Assembly: GCA_005223375.1 (NCBI GenBank)
Contig: RXOD01003896.1
Location: 1 to 39,032 of the forward strand
Direction of reading: 5' to 3'
DNA from: Amoebophrya sp. AT5.2
Taxonomy: Eukaryota > Sar > Dinophyceae > Syndiniales > Amoebophryaceae
DNA length: 39,032 nt
Shown here: in pieces, positions 30,262 to 39,032 of the stretch
How positions within the stretch are numbered: the stretch's first letter is position 1
How the letters are laid out: every line of letters begins with the position of its first letter
The notes under the pieces: generated by a model
The model's input: only the letters and a program-made list of their open reading frames with translations
What the model was told of the DNA's origin: nothing
Databases searched by the model: none
Translations under genes and position numbers: made by a program

Positions 30262-32721
30262 CTAGCACCTCCTCGTCACCAGCGCGCTCGCCCCGCTCCC
30301 CGAGAGCGCGAATTTTTGCGGGTGCGCCGCTAGGAACATCTGCAGAAGCGAACGCAGCTCCAGCGGTTTTGGTTGCTGCATCTTCTCCGCGAATTCCGGC
30401 ACAAGTTCAGTAAGCTCCGCCACGGACATCGTCCACGCCCCTTTCTCGCGCATTCGGTCCACGATCAGCCGCGGGTAGTCGACTGCACTATCTTGTGCTC
30501 CCACTCCTGCGGGTAGTCGACTGCCTACACTCCCAGCCCCTTCGGCAGCGGCCAATGGGTACTGCATGATGGGTCGCTTGCCATCTTTGCCGATTTGACG
30601 CACGTGCACAACTCTTTCAGGAGGCGGCTGCTCGGGTGGTGGTGCAGTTGTAGAGGTGGGCTTCCGCGGCGGGCTCTCAGACAACTTCGGTGCAGCTGCG
30701 GGTCCCGGGCTCGGATATTTCTGCTCACCGGAATGGCTGTGGGACTTTGTTTCCCGACGACCACCGCTGTCTGCTGCTTCTACTCCCGCACCCGCTCCTC
30801 CCGCTCGTGGCGGAAACCGGGGTTTCGACGACGCCGACGACGCAGCCTCGATCGGAACTGCCTCCGTGACTGGGATTGCAGCCCAACCTCCGCCGGCTTT
30901 CGCGCTTGTTCCACCCGCCTTTGCCGAAGATGATGTCGCCGTAGAATTCTTGTGCGCGGTGGTCTTGTTCATCTTCGCGGAAACACCACCGCCGAGAGCC
31001 GGAAACTCCTCGCGGTTCGCGCGATCCGGCACTGCGCTCGCTTTTTTGCGAATGTCGCCCAGCACGGTTCGGCTCGACGTGGATGCTGTCGCGGTCGTGG
31101 TCTTTGACTGCTTCTGAGCAGCCGCAGTTCCGGCGAGTCCTTCGTTACCACCGGACGAAAGCAGGGATTGCTCCATCGCTTTGAGCGTTGCCGCCAGCAC
31201 GTAGTCTTCGCGTTCGATTGCGTCTCGTTTTCGTTGTCGCAAGTCCTCCAGCTCCGTGCTCCTCTGACAGCGACCGACCAGCACCAGCACCGCCCCGGCT
31301 TCCTCTACTTCGTGCACCTCGAATTCGTCTGCCCAGGCGACGGCAAAAAGCTCCTTCAGCCTACTTTTCTTTTCGAGCTCCCCCGAGGAAGTTGATGTAC
31401 TACCTTCCGTACTAGTATCCCGCGAGTATGTACATGTAGATGTAGAAGTGTAGTCGTGGTGGAAAGCAAGCGCGATTTCGTCTTGCAGCTCCCTTTCAAT
31501 TTCGCTCAGCGGTTTTCTGGTTGTAGTGCCCGAAAAGAGGGCCAGCACTTTTGTCCGCAGGTTGAAGTGCGGAATCACGCCACTCACCACTTCTTCGCGC
31601 CAGTGAACCGGACGGATTCCCTCGAAACTATCGATCTTCTCGCACACCACCTCTTCGCACTGCAGGGCCTGCAGGCATTTTTTCAGGTCGCCGGGCAGGG
31701 GCAGCAGCACTTCGTAGTATGGTTTCTTGTCGTTCTTGGTCCCCTTTGTCCCTACAACTTCTGCAGGAGCCCCCGCGCTGAAGTGGAAGCCGAGCAGGTA
31801 ACTGTGCAAAAAGAGGCGACTGCAGAACAGCTGCCGGCTGTCCCTGTCGGAGGTCGAGGTGGACCCATACTTGTCGTCCTGCACGAGCGGGTGTCCGATA
31901 TGCCTCAGGTGCACGCGGATCTGGTGCGTTCGTCCGCTGTGGATCCGGCACGCAACCAATGAAAACCACGACAACTGCTGCTCCGCGTGGTGGTGGACTT
32001 GTTCTCTTGAAGAAGAAGTTGTACTACTTCTTGTAGCTGGGGACCACGCGGTGTTTTTGATCGCAGCTTTTGTTTTTTCGCCTTTGGCTACATTATCGTC
32101 CGCGCGGAGGAGGTCCTCCGGCGCGCCCTGGGCGGTGCAACCCGAATCCACTGGCTTTGTCCTTTTCGCGTTCGCTTCTTCCTTTCGCACTTGTTGCGCC
32201 GTCTTTCGGAAGTAGGCAAGGACCTGGTAGTCCGTCTGTGCGGGTTCCGCGTCTTTCGTGTTTGCCACCTCGCTCCAGGTGGACTTTTCCGACCGCACCG
32301 TCCGGATCGGGAACTTCAGGCTGCCCGGTCGGTCCGTTGGTTGGTCCAGCTTCCCGTGCACCAGGCACAGGTAGTTTTTTGCCACGCGCAGCCGGTGGAA
32401 CTCCTCGCGGATGGCGTGGCGGGCCTGCTTCGATTTCCCGACCAGCATCGGGCCCGACGTCTCCCGGTCCAGCCGGTGGCACAACGGGCCGAAGCCGACA
32501 TCGCCGGAAACCGCCGGGTTGGCGTCCACGCGGAAGAGGTCGAGGGCGATGCCGTATTTGCGCGCATTCGCGGACAGCCACCCGGCCAACGACCTTGCGC
32601 CGCCGGAACCGGCCGAAGGAGCCTTTTGTTCTTGGGGCAGCTCGCACGTCCAGAAGGCGGGCTTCGAGACGACCAGGAAGCCCTCCTTCTCCAGTAGCAC
32701 CGAAGGGTTGCTGGAAGCCAT
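30262..32721 (-). CDS. RluA-family pseudouridine synthase with long C-terminal extension (819 aa)
   Basis: RluA-type enzymes isomerise uridine to pseudouridine in rRNA or tRNA. The single exon starts at the ATG at 32721 (MASSNPSVLLEKEGFLVVSK) and ends at a TAG. The catalytic motif is CHRLDRETSGPML, with the nucleophilic Asp at residue 85. The fold continues through HRLRVAKNYLCLVHGKL and the RNA-binding/active-site motif RIHSGRTHQIRVHLRHIGHP with DDKYG. The domain is interrupted by a hydrophilic insertion of ~90 residues before CRIHSGRT. After about residue 370 comes an extension not seen in ordinary RluA proteins: a UVR-like helical pair (ELEDLRQRKRDAIEREDYVL then AATLKAMEQ), a long Ser/Ala/Lys-rich linker, and a C-terminal helical module (EKGAWTMSVAELTELVPEF then LRSLLQMFLAAHPQKFAL) that resembles a winged helix. 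There is no N-terminal S4 domain. Target RNA and compartment cannot be told from sequence. Confidence 0.92.
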   Translation of the reverse strand: MASSNPSVLLEKEGFLVVSKPAFWTCELPQEQKAPSAGSGGARSLAGWLSANARKYGIALDLFRVDANPAVSGDVGFGPLCHRLDRETSGPMLVGKSKQARHAIREEFHRLRVAKNYLCLVHGKLDQPTDRPGSLKFPIRTVRSEKSTWSEVANTKDAEPAQTDYQVLAYFRKTAQQVRKEEANAKRTKPVDSGCTAQGAPEDLLRADDNVAKGEKTKAAIKNTAWSPATRSSTTSSSREQVHHHAEQQLSWFSLVACRIHSGRTHQIRVHLRHIGHPLVQDDKYGSTSTSDRDSRQLFCSRLFLHSYLLGFHFSAGAPAEVVGTKGTKNDKKPYYEVLLPLPGDLKKCLQALQCEEVVCEKIDSFEGIRPVHWREEVVSGVIPHFNLRTKVLALFSGTTTRKPLSEIERELQDEIALAFHHDYTSTSTCTYSRDTSTEGSTSTSSGELEKKSRLKELFAVAWADEFEVHEVEEAGAVLVLVGRCQRSTELEDLRQRKRDAIEREDYVLAATLKAMEQSLLSSGGNEGLAGTAAAQKQSKTTTATASTSSRTVLGDIRKKASAVPDRANREEFPALGGGVSAKMNKTTAHKNSTATSSSAKAGGTSAKAGGGWAAIPVTEAVPIEAASSASSKPRFPPRAGGAGAGVEAADSGGRRETKSHSHSGEQKYPSPGPAAAPKLSESPPRKPTSTTAPPPEQPPPERVVHVRQIGKDGKRPIMQYPLAAAEGAGSVGSRLPAGVGAQDSAVDYPRLIVDRMREKGAWTMSVAELTELVPEFAEKMQQPKPLELRSLLQMFLAAHPQKFALSGSGASALVTRRC

Positions 32722-34591
32722 AGTACTTTATCATCCCGAGGAAACAACTACAACTGACTCGCCTGATATTAAGGATATCTATGCATGATCGAATAAAGAC
32801 GACATCCTTGCGTAGGGTGGGCACGGTCCTCCTGCCGATTTAAGACAATGAATGGCAATCTGCAAAAGTTTCCGGCAATTGGAGAGTAGTCGCAATTTCA
32901 CCTTCCCCGCACGATTTCCGGGAGAGCACGAACTCTTTTTATTGAACGGCCACGTCGAAACCCATGACATAAAGACGGATCAATAATTTGTAGAGGGAGG
33001 ATCCTCGGACGGAGATTAGAGCGATGAATCACTCGTCACGGGAAACTTCTGAGGCTCACCACCACGGCAGGGCTTTGAACTCGTCGTTTCTTTGCACAAA
33101 CGGTCCACAACTGGAATCCGCGATCTATTTTTTGAAACCCGAACCACTCGTTTCGAAGCTACGTCGAGATCGACGGGGCGGAACGCCGTGAGCTGTGTTC
33201 TGTTTCCTAAAGAATAAAATCAAAAAACATATTCACCTCCACGTACGTACTTATTTTCAAGTGTCAGCAGTGCGGTAGCGTAAGAGTCCGAGATCCGCAG
33301 TCCCGTTGTCAATGGATTTTGTCACGGCGGAATCGGATGAAAAAGGAGTATTACTATCGCTGTAGCAATACATTTTCTCTCTTTTAAACGTCTTTTGTTT
33401 TTTATTTTTTGTGTTCGTTATATTCTCTAGGATTCAGTAGACGGCGACTCGCTGTCGGTGGGTAGGAGTAGGTATGACCACTACGTACATTTGCGTTGTT
33501 TCTGCTACGCCGCTAGGCGGCATAGTCCTTCATAGGTGGAGGCTGACGAGAGGCACGAGTTTAGTCGCAACTGCTCGTTTTTTGATGCGGCAATCACGAG
33601 AAAAAAAATAGAAAAGGGACAACAATAGATGAGTTTCTGTACTACGTTCAGTGGTATTTCGGATTTGGTGTTTGTTTCTCGCAAACAAAGGTGTAGTTTG
33701 GTTTCGACAGGCTGAGGCAACATCGCAATACCGATAGTCCAGGCGTCCTCTCCCCGTCGCCAGAAGACGATCCAATGTAATGTGCTCCAGTCTTCGTCTC
33801 TGCTCTATGTATAGCCCCTATGTGTTTGTGAGTGCGATACGATCAAGAATCAGAAGATCAAAAGCGCCGGTATCAGTGGTTCATCAGATTCAGAAGGTCA
33901 AAAGCGCCTATTAGCGTCAGGGCTTACTTATGCGATTCAAGATCCGATTCAGAATTTTCACGCATAAATCGCGAAAAGCCTGAAAGTAAGGGTGTGTAAC
34001 AACCTCGGCAGCCGATCAATCCACTGCTATCTCCGTCGTAGTGGTAGTGATTGTGAGTTGTGATCATGGTGGGAGTGAAGGAAGTCGAAGGATGATACCA
34101 AAGACCCCAAGCAATCTCTGCGGGACTTTCTGTATGCTTGCGGTAAAAACCGGTGCCCACGGACAGACTGGAGAATAAAAGTAGATCATTTTTTAGCCAC
34201 TCGAGGCCGACACCAGGTCAAAATAGAGGGGGCTTGTTGAGCTCTATTATTTTCAAGACGGACTGTTGCTTTAATTCATGAGTGTCAGTGTGTCGAACTA
34301 TATAGTACAAAACCCATTCGATCGGAGCTTCTCGAGCGCGACTGATTCGAAGAGAGGAGGAGGAGCATATTTATCATATGAAGAGGCGTGATTCGATATC
34401 CGTTATTTCAGAAGGGCATCGGAGTAAAGCTTTTTGAAGGAAGCTATGTTTGTATAGGTGAACCCACTACTTCTCGGTGGGTCTGTGTAAGTATACCTGT
34501 ATTTTTCTTCGTTCTCGTAGAGTTGCGCGTCTTTCAACAATCTTCCGTCTGGAATTGAAGTCAAGCTCTCCTTCCATCCGGAAGCGCCACA
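32722..34591. other. 1.9-kb gene-poor stretch
   Basis: This is the longest stretch without a supported gene. It is AT-richer than the coding parts, and every ORF is under 90 codons and unconvincing (33505-33723 minus, 33924-34160 minus, 34477-34740 plus). It contains a short direct repeat at 33848/33888. The 5' region of the pseudouridine synthase gene begins at its left end. Confidence 0.35.
33848..33908. repeat. Imperfect 21-bp direct repeat, 40-bp spacing
   Basis: aatcagaagatcaaaagcgcc (33848-33868) and attcagaaggtcaaaagcgcc (33888-33908) differ at two positions and lie in the gene-poor stretch. The role is unknown. Confidence 0.75.
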
Positions 34592-37500
34592 CTACTGGTT
34601 CTTTTTGCTTCCTCCGACACCATGCGCATGCCCTTCATCTTTACTCGCTGCTGCGTTTCCATTTGCCGCGTTTGTGCCGGAAGCAACCGCCTCCCCCGCA
34701 TGATCTGCGGGAGCGGCTCTTTTCCCGCCCCGCGCCCTAGTTTTCATCAACATCTCGCCCTCAGTAAAATCAACTCCCCCCGCCCCCTCGAACAACGCTC
34801 CAGGTCCGTCTTCTCTACTGGCGCTCGTCCCTTGTTTCCCTTGTTTCTCGTCCTTCCGCAGCGCCGCGGCGCGCTTCTGCATGGTCTCCACGTTGAGCTC
34901 GGCGGCGGCGTCCATCATCCGCCATATCCGCTGCCACTCCGGCGCCGAGTTCGGTGCTTTTCGAAAGTCCCGCAGGGCCTTGGCGTATGCCTTGATTCCG
35001 TCTTTTCGCGCTTGCTGCTTTATTTCCGCAGCGTCGGGTTTCTTCTGCAGGAAGCCAAAGGAACTCATACTTCTGCTCCAGAAAGAGGAGGCCGCAGCTG
35101 CAGCTGTCGCCGGCGTCGCGGCCGACGAGTCGCGGCTCTCGGCATCGTCGCCGAACCAGGCTTCCCGCAGTGTTGGCGACTTAAACATTCGGTTGCGCAG
35201 CCCCGTTTCCAACTCCTTTAGCGAGTTCAGCTCCGCTTCAAACTTCCGCCGCGCCCCCGACTGTTTCATCGTCGTCGTCGTCTCGTCCTGAGCCTGCTCC
35301 TCTGCTTCGTCGTCCTCGTGTAAGAGTTCGTAAGACGCGTCCGTCTCGTCCGCCAGCTGCTTGAAACCGTGGTCCCGCTTCTCCACCTCGGCCTCCCACC
35401 ACTTGTTAAAATTTCGTTCGATCCCTGCCGGGTCCGCCATCGCGTAATCGATCCACTTCTGCCGCTGCTGGTCTTCCTCCGAGAACGCTGGCGGTTCTTT
35501 TTGTAGGAGAGGTTCTCCTCCATCTTCCTTCGAGTGCGAGTCCGACTTCGAGTCGAGGCGGCGAGAGTTGTGGTCTTCGTCTCCCGCTTTATTCATATTC
35601 GAGGGCGGAAAAGGTACCTCGTAGGTGTTGATCACGCTGCGTGCGCCGCCGCTATTCAGTGGCGCGGGAAAGTGGTCCGTCGAGCCGGCGTCCCAGGGAG
35701 CTGGAGGGGGGGGTGGAGGAACCGTCGGAGCCACCACGGGAGGAACCGTCGCGACGTGCGGGATACCGCTGGAGGTCGTCGGCTGGAAGGTGGACGTCGT
35801 GTGCGGCGCGGTGGTGGGAGCTGCGACGGAGGTGAGCATTTGGACTTGTTGGGGGGGTGCTGTGGTAGTCAGCCCTTCGAGGTCGGACACGGAGTTGGGG
35901 CCGAAGCGATCGAGTACGGGGAGGTGCAGGTGGTGCGTGGACGCGTAATAATAAGCACCCGCAGCTCCCACAACGCTGAGCGGACCGGTGACGTACCAGT
36001 GTTTCACGCAAGCCTTCGATGTCGCCGCGCAACAGTCCCTCCCCCCTTTACAGCCAATATTTATAAGAGAAAGAAGCGGTGAGATGGCCCAGTAGATTGT
36101 GCCAAGCACTTTGCCCGCACAGCCTATGAACGCGCCGCATCCAGAGGCAATGCAGGTCCCCATGCTGCTACAACCTGTAGTATTTTTTATAATTTTTTTC
36201 TGCGGCCGTGTATTACAACTGCGACAAATGTTCTAGGTGGATAGCAGCAGGTCGTGCAGTATGTTGACGATTGCGGCAAACAAAATTGATTGCACGCTCC
36301 CTACGTAGTCGTATAAATAAAAAACAAAGGCTCCTAGTACCTCTGCGGAGCCCTGCGCAGCACGGTTTGAGACAACCTTCGTTCAACTCCCCGCACCTTC
36401 TCCCGATGGTGCCCCAGCAGCTGTCGCAACCTTTTCCGATGCATGCCCCGATATCCCCGCAACCCTCCGAGCAACCCGCGGCACATCCCTCCGCGTATGG
36501 CTGCAGCAAGCCCCCGAGCGCCATCGCCGCGGTCGCAAGGAGGGAGAAACCGCCCATGACACACATCGCGCAGCCTCCGACAAGCAGTCCTCCGATCCCC
36601 GCGAGGATGTACACAATTGCGCGCAACACGATGTAAATCAGCGTGAGCACGTACCTTCCGACCAGGCCCAGGAGCGACAGGATCCGTCCGAGGCCCCCGA
36701 CAATTGCCTGCAGGTACCGCAGCACCCGCCACAGCGCGAACCCCCCTACGAGGTCCACGGCGAAATTCGCCAGGCCGCCCGTGAACACAACCACGTCCGC
36801 GATGACCGCGGCCGCCGGGGTAATCACCAGGGGGTACAAGAACGCGCCGCACAAACCGCCGGGGCAGTTGCGTTTCCCGAGCTCCACCAGGTCCGGGATG
36901 CACGCGCCGGAGCTCACAGTCACGGAGCGACCGTCCTCATCTCGCGGATCCTCCCCTTCGCCGATCGCGGCGAGCGCCACCGCGTCGCGCGCATCACGAG
37001 CTCGTCTTTTCCGCGGCGGATCCAGGGACATGTAATGGGACCCGCTGCCGTCCCAGACAAGCTTGCCGCAGCCGCACTTCGAGCAGAGGTTGCAGCACAG
37101 GTCCGGCCGCTGGTTCGCCGGCAGTGATTCATTGAAGCAGCACCGGCTCGAGCAGTACTCCTGGCTCATGTGGTACGACGAGCTCCCGCCCACGCAGCAG
37201 AACGCGCACGTGCCGCAGCCGGACGCGCTGCACTGTCGCGCCTTCTTCGTCGTCACGGTGCCGCACTGCCCCAGCGTGCTGCAGCAGGAGGTGGCCGCCG
37301 CGGCCGCGTAGTAGCCACCCACGGCGCCCGTCCTCCGACCCGTGTTCAGCGTGCCACTCACGGCGCGGGAGCCGCCGTAGCAGCAGAGCGCGCAACCGCC
37401 GCCACAGGTACCGACGCAGCCGCTGGCGCAGTCGGTGGCGCACCGGGCGAGCAGGGCGTTGTTGACGTGGCCCATGCAGGCGGAGGCCGGGCCCTCGCAG

Positions 37501-38972
37501 CAGGTTACCTGCTGGTCGCAGCACACCTCCGTAAAGCAGTCGTAGGTGGGCTCAAAGCAGCACGACGCGAATTTGTCCGTGCACCAACCCAGGCACCCAA
37601 AGCCACAGCACAGGCCGCAATGGGTGCAGCCGGAGGCGCAGCGGGAGTTGACGCAGTCGCCGCACTGCGCGCAGCACTCCTGGTGCGGCGGCTCGCCAGA
37701 GATAGTTTTCGACTCTGGGATGCCCATCTTCGCAAGGTAGGTCCGGTCGATGTCCCCCGCACCGTAGCAGGTCTCGCACAGGGTCTCCCCGCCGAAATGC
37801 GCAGTGCGCAGCCCCAACATCGCCTTCTTCGTCTCGGGTGGCAGATTGTCGATCTCTTGCTGGGTCGCCTGCCAAGCGTCGTCGACGATATTCTTCAGGA
37901 GGTCCCTCGGATCGACACCTCGTGACCGGTCGCGGAATTCGGATTCTTCGCCTTTAACCAGCCGGCTCAGAGCGTCCAGGTCCGGATTTGCCGCGCCGCG
38001 CGGTTTCTTGTACCCGGCCGCGAGGTTTTGCAGCACGATCGAGATGAAGGTTTTGCCGTTATGCTTGCGGCCGAGAGAGTAGCAGCCGCAGTTCTTGAGA
38101 CAGTTGAGAGCGTTGTCCCGCTCGTTCATGTGCGAGCAACAGGCGCAGCCTTCGCAGCCGCCGACGCAGGGGATTACGCACCGCGCCATGCAGTTGTCTC
38201 CACAGTCATTTTCGCAGCACGGAAAGCCTATGGTTTTGTCTTTCAACAGCTCACGTGCGCACATTCCGGGGAAACAGAAGCAGCAGCAGCAGTCCTGGCA
38301 GCAATCCTCCTTGCAAGCGTCCTGGCAGGGCGTCCCCTCCTCCGCGCCCGCGGGGGCCTCGTCGTGCGGGGGAGGATACTCTTGGCCCTTGTAGGCGTCG
38401 AGCGACGCGTAGAAGTTTCCCGGCCGCTGCTTCATCAGGGTGAGGAGCGCTTCCGCGTGTTCCGCGGTTTCTTCGTTCCGGAACAGCTCTGCGGCAGCCT
38501 TCAGAACCTCCGCACCGTAGGTCTGCGCGTCCTCGCGCGCCTGGTACGTGCTGTACCACCAGGTGTTCTTTTTCGACTCGACCTCTTCATCGCCGCCGGT
38601 CACCGTCTGTTCAACGCTCGGCCGCCCGGTCATCGCCTCGTGCAGCAGGTCGAACGCCCCGATGACCCGGCGACTGAGGGGGTTGTGTTCCCCGTCGCCC
38701 GCCGTGTTCGCTTTCTCGAAGATCTCCTTCGCCCGGCTCCACGCGTCGCCGCCACTGGCGCAGCAGTCCGCGCACGCGAAGCAGGTGCCGTACGCGCACT
38801 TGTGCGCACAGGGCTCCGAGCCGTGCAGGCAGTGAATCTTGTTCATCCCCGGCAGCGTATCGAGCACGGAGTTGAATTTCTCTTCGGAGTACTGCATCTC
38901 CTTCCGCTGCTGCTTTCTGTCCTGCGCGGTGCCCAGGTAGGGCCCGGGCGAGTTCAAGGTGGTCATCTCCAT
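34592..38972 (-). CDS. Very Cys-rich multi-spanning membrane protein (at least 1,404 aa, 2 exons)
   Basis: I recognise no family. Exon 1 (38972-36341) and exon 2 (36174-34592) join across a 166-nt intron (GTACTA...CTACAG, phase 1) to give CCAGLRRG-CSSMGTCIASGCG, so the cysteine pattern runs straight through the junction. The frame is open beyond the ATG at 38972 to the window edge, so the true start may lie outside. The N-terminal 60 residues already hold a Cys cluster (CAHKCAYGTCFACADCC). Next comes a Cys-poor helical segment, then a dense block (PCQDACKEDCCQDCCCCFCF) and a ~200-residue block with over 40 cysteines, mostly C-x2/3-C and CC. After a basic segment (DPPRKRRARDARD) come about four hydrophobic spans, including RYVLTLIYIVLRAIVYILAG and GGLLVGGCAMCVMGGFSLLA. 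More Cys pairs, one or two further spans and a proline-rich/charged C-terminal tail in exon 2 follow. Metal binding or cross-linking is possible but unproven. Confidence 0.75.
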
Positions 38973-39032
38973 CTGTTGTGGCGCCGCAGCGGGACTCCGT
39001 TCCGCCTGTCTGCCGGAGCGTCCTCTTCTCGC

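Noticed and set aside
34592..36163. Exon 2 of the Cys-rich gene as an independent 523-aa gene starting at the ATG at 36163
   Set aside because: It is possible, but a phase-1 splice from 36341 to 36174 continues the same Cys/Gly motif pattern through the junction and leaves no intergenic room, so a single gene is simpler.
1..39032. Dinoflagellate spliced-leader relic, tRNA, rRNA, snRNA or CRISPR array
   Set aside because: Reading by eye I found no match to the 22-nt dinoflagellate leader, no tRNA-like T-loop with paired stems, no rRNA core segment and no regularly spaced repeats. A computed covariance-model search would be needed to exclude small RNA genes fully.

Overview
The window looks like nuclear DNA from a eukaryotic microbe, most likely an alveolate of the dinoflagellate lineage. 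A compact parasitic syndinian such as Amoebophrya would fit, but this is an inference and not proven. The support is: (1) spliceosomal introns of about 90-420 nt that join large ORFs with consistent phase; (2) all convincing genes lie on the minus strand over 39 kb, a polarity typical of dinoflagellates; (3) proteins are long and full of Ser/Ala/Gln/Gly low-complexity tracts; (4) one intron is almost entirely a terminal-inverted-repeat element, as in introners; (5) TAA, TAG and TGA all serve as stops, so the code appears standard. I saw no bacterial operon features, CRISPR array, rRNA or tRNA.

Reading the minus strand from the right end in transcription order: a very cysteine-rich multi-spanning membrane protein (38972-34592, two exons, possibly 5'-incomplete); a gene-poor 1.9 kb; an RluA-type pseudouridine synthase with a long C-terminal extension (32721-30262); a TTD14-like protein with a P-loop NTPase and a triphosphate-tunnel domain (29581-27553, three exons); a 1,494-residue Ulp1/SENP-type SUMO protease whose usual catalytic Asp position is Cys (26663-22051, two exons); a glycerophosphocholine acyltransferase of the GPC1 family (21461-19805, three exons); a 2,636-residue Q/N-rich protein assembled from seven exons with two PAM2-like motifs (18632-9288); and several unrecognised low-complexity or coiled-coil proteins (8868-7183, 6722-5913, 3121-2066, 1831-425) plus two weak small ORFs (4792-4370, 5627-5424).

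The recognised genes are ordinary eukaryotic functions (lipid acylation, SUMO turnover, RNA modification, membrane trafficking) with no evident shared pathway. They appear grouped by transcriptional polarity only. The most unusual items are the Cys-rich membrane protein, the PAM2-bearing giant protein, the 392-bp inverted-repeat element filling one of its introns together with a 31-bp inverted and a 29-bp direct copy of neighbouring exon sequence, a second 50-bp fold-back at 6923-7046, and a splice-donor preference for GTAC.

All exon joins are my own reading from ORF continuity, GT/AG sites and phase. No transcript evidence was available.
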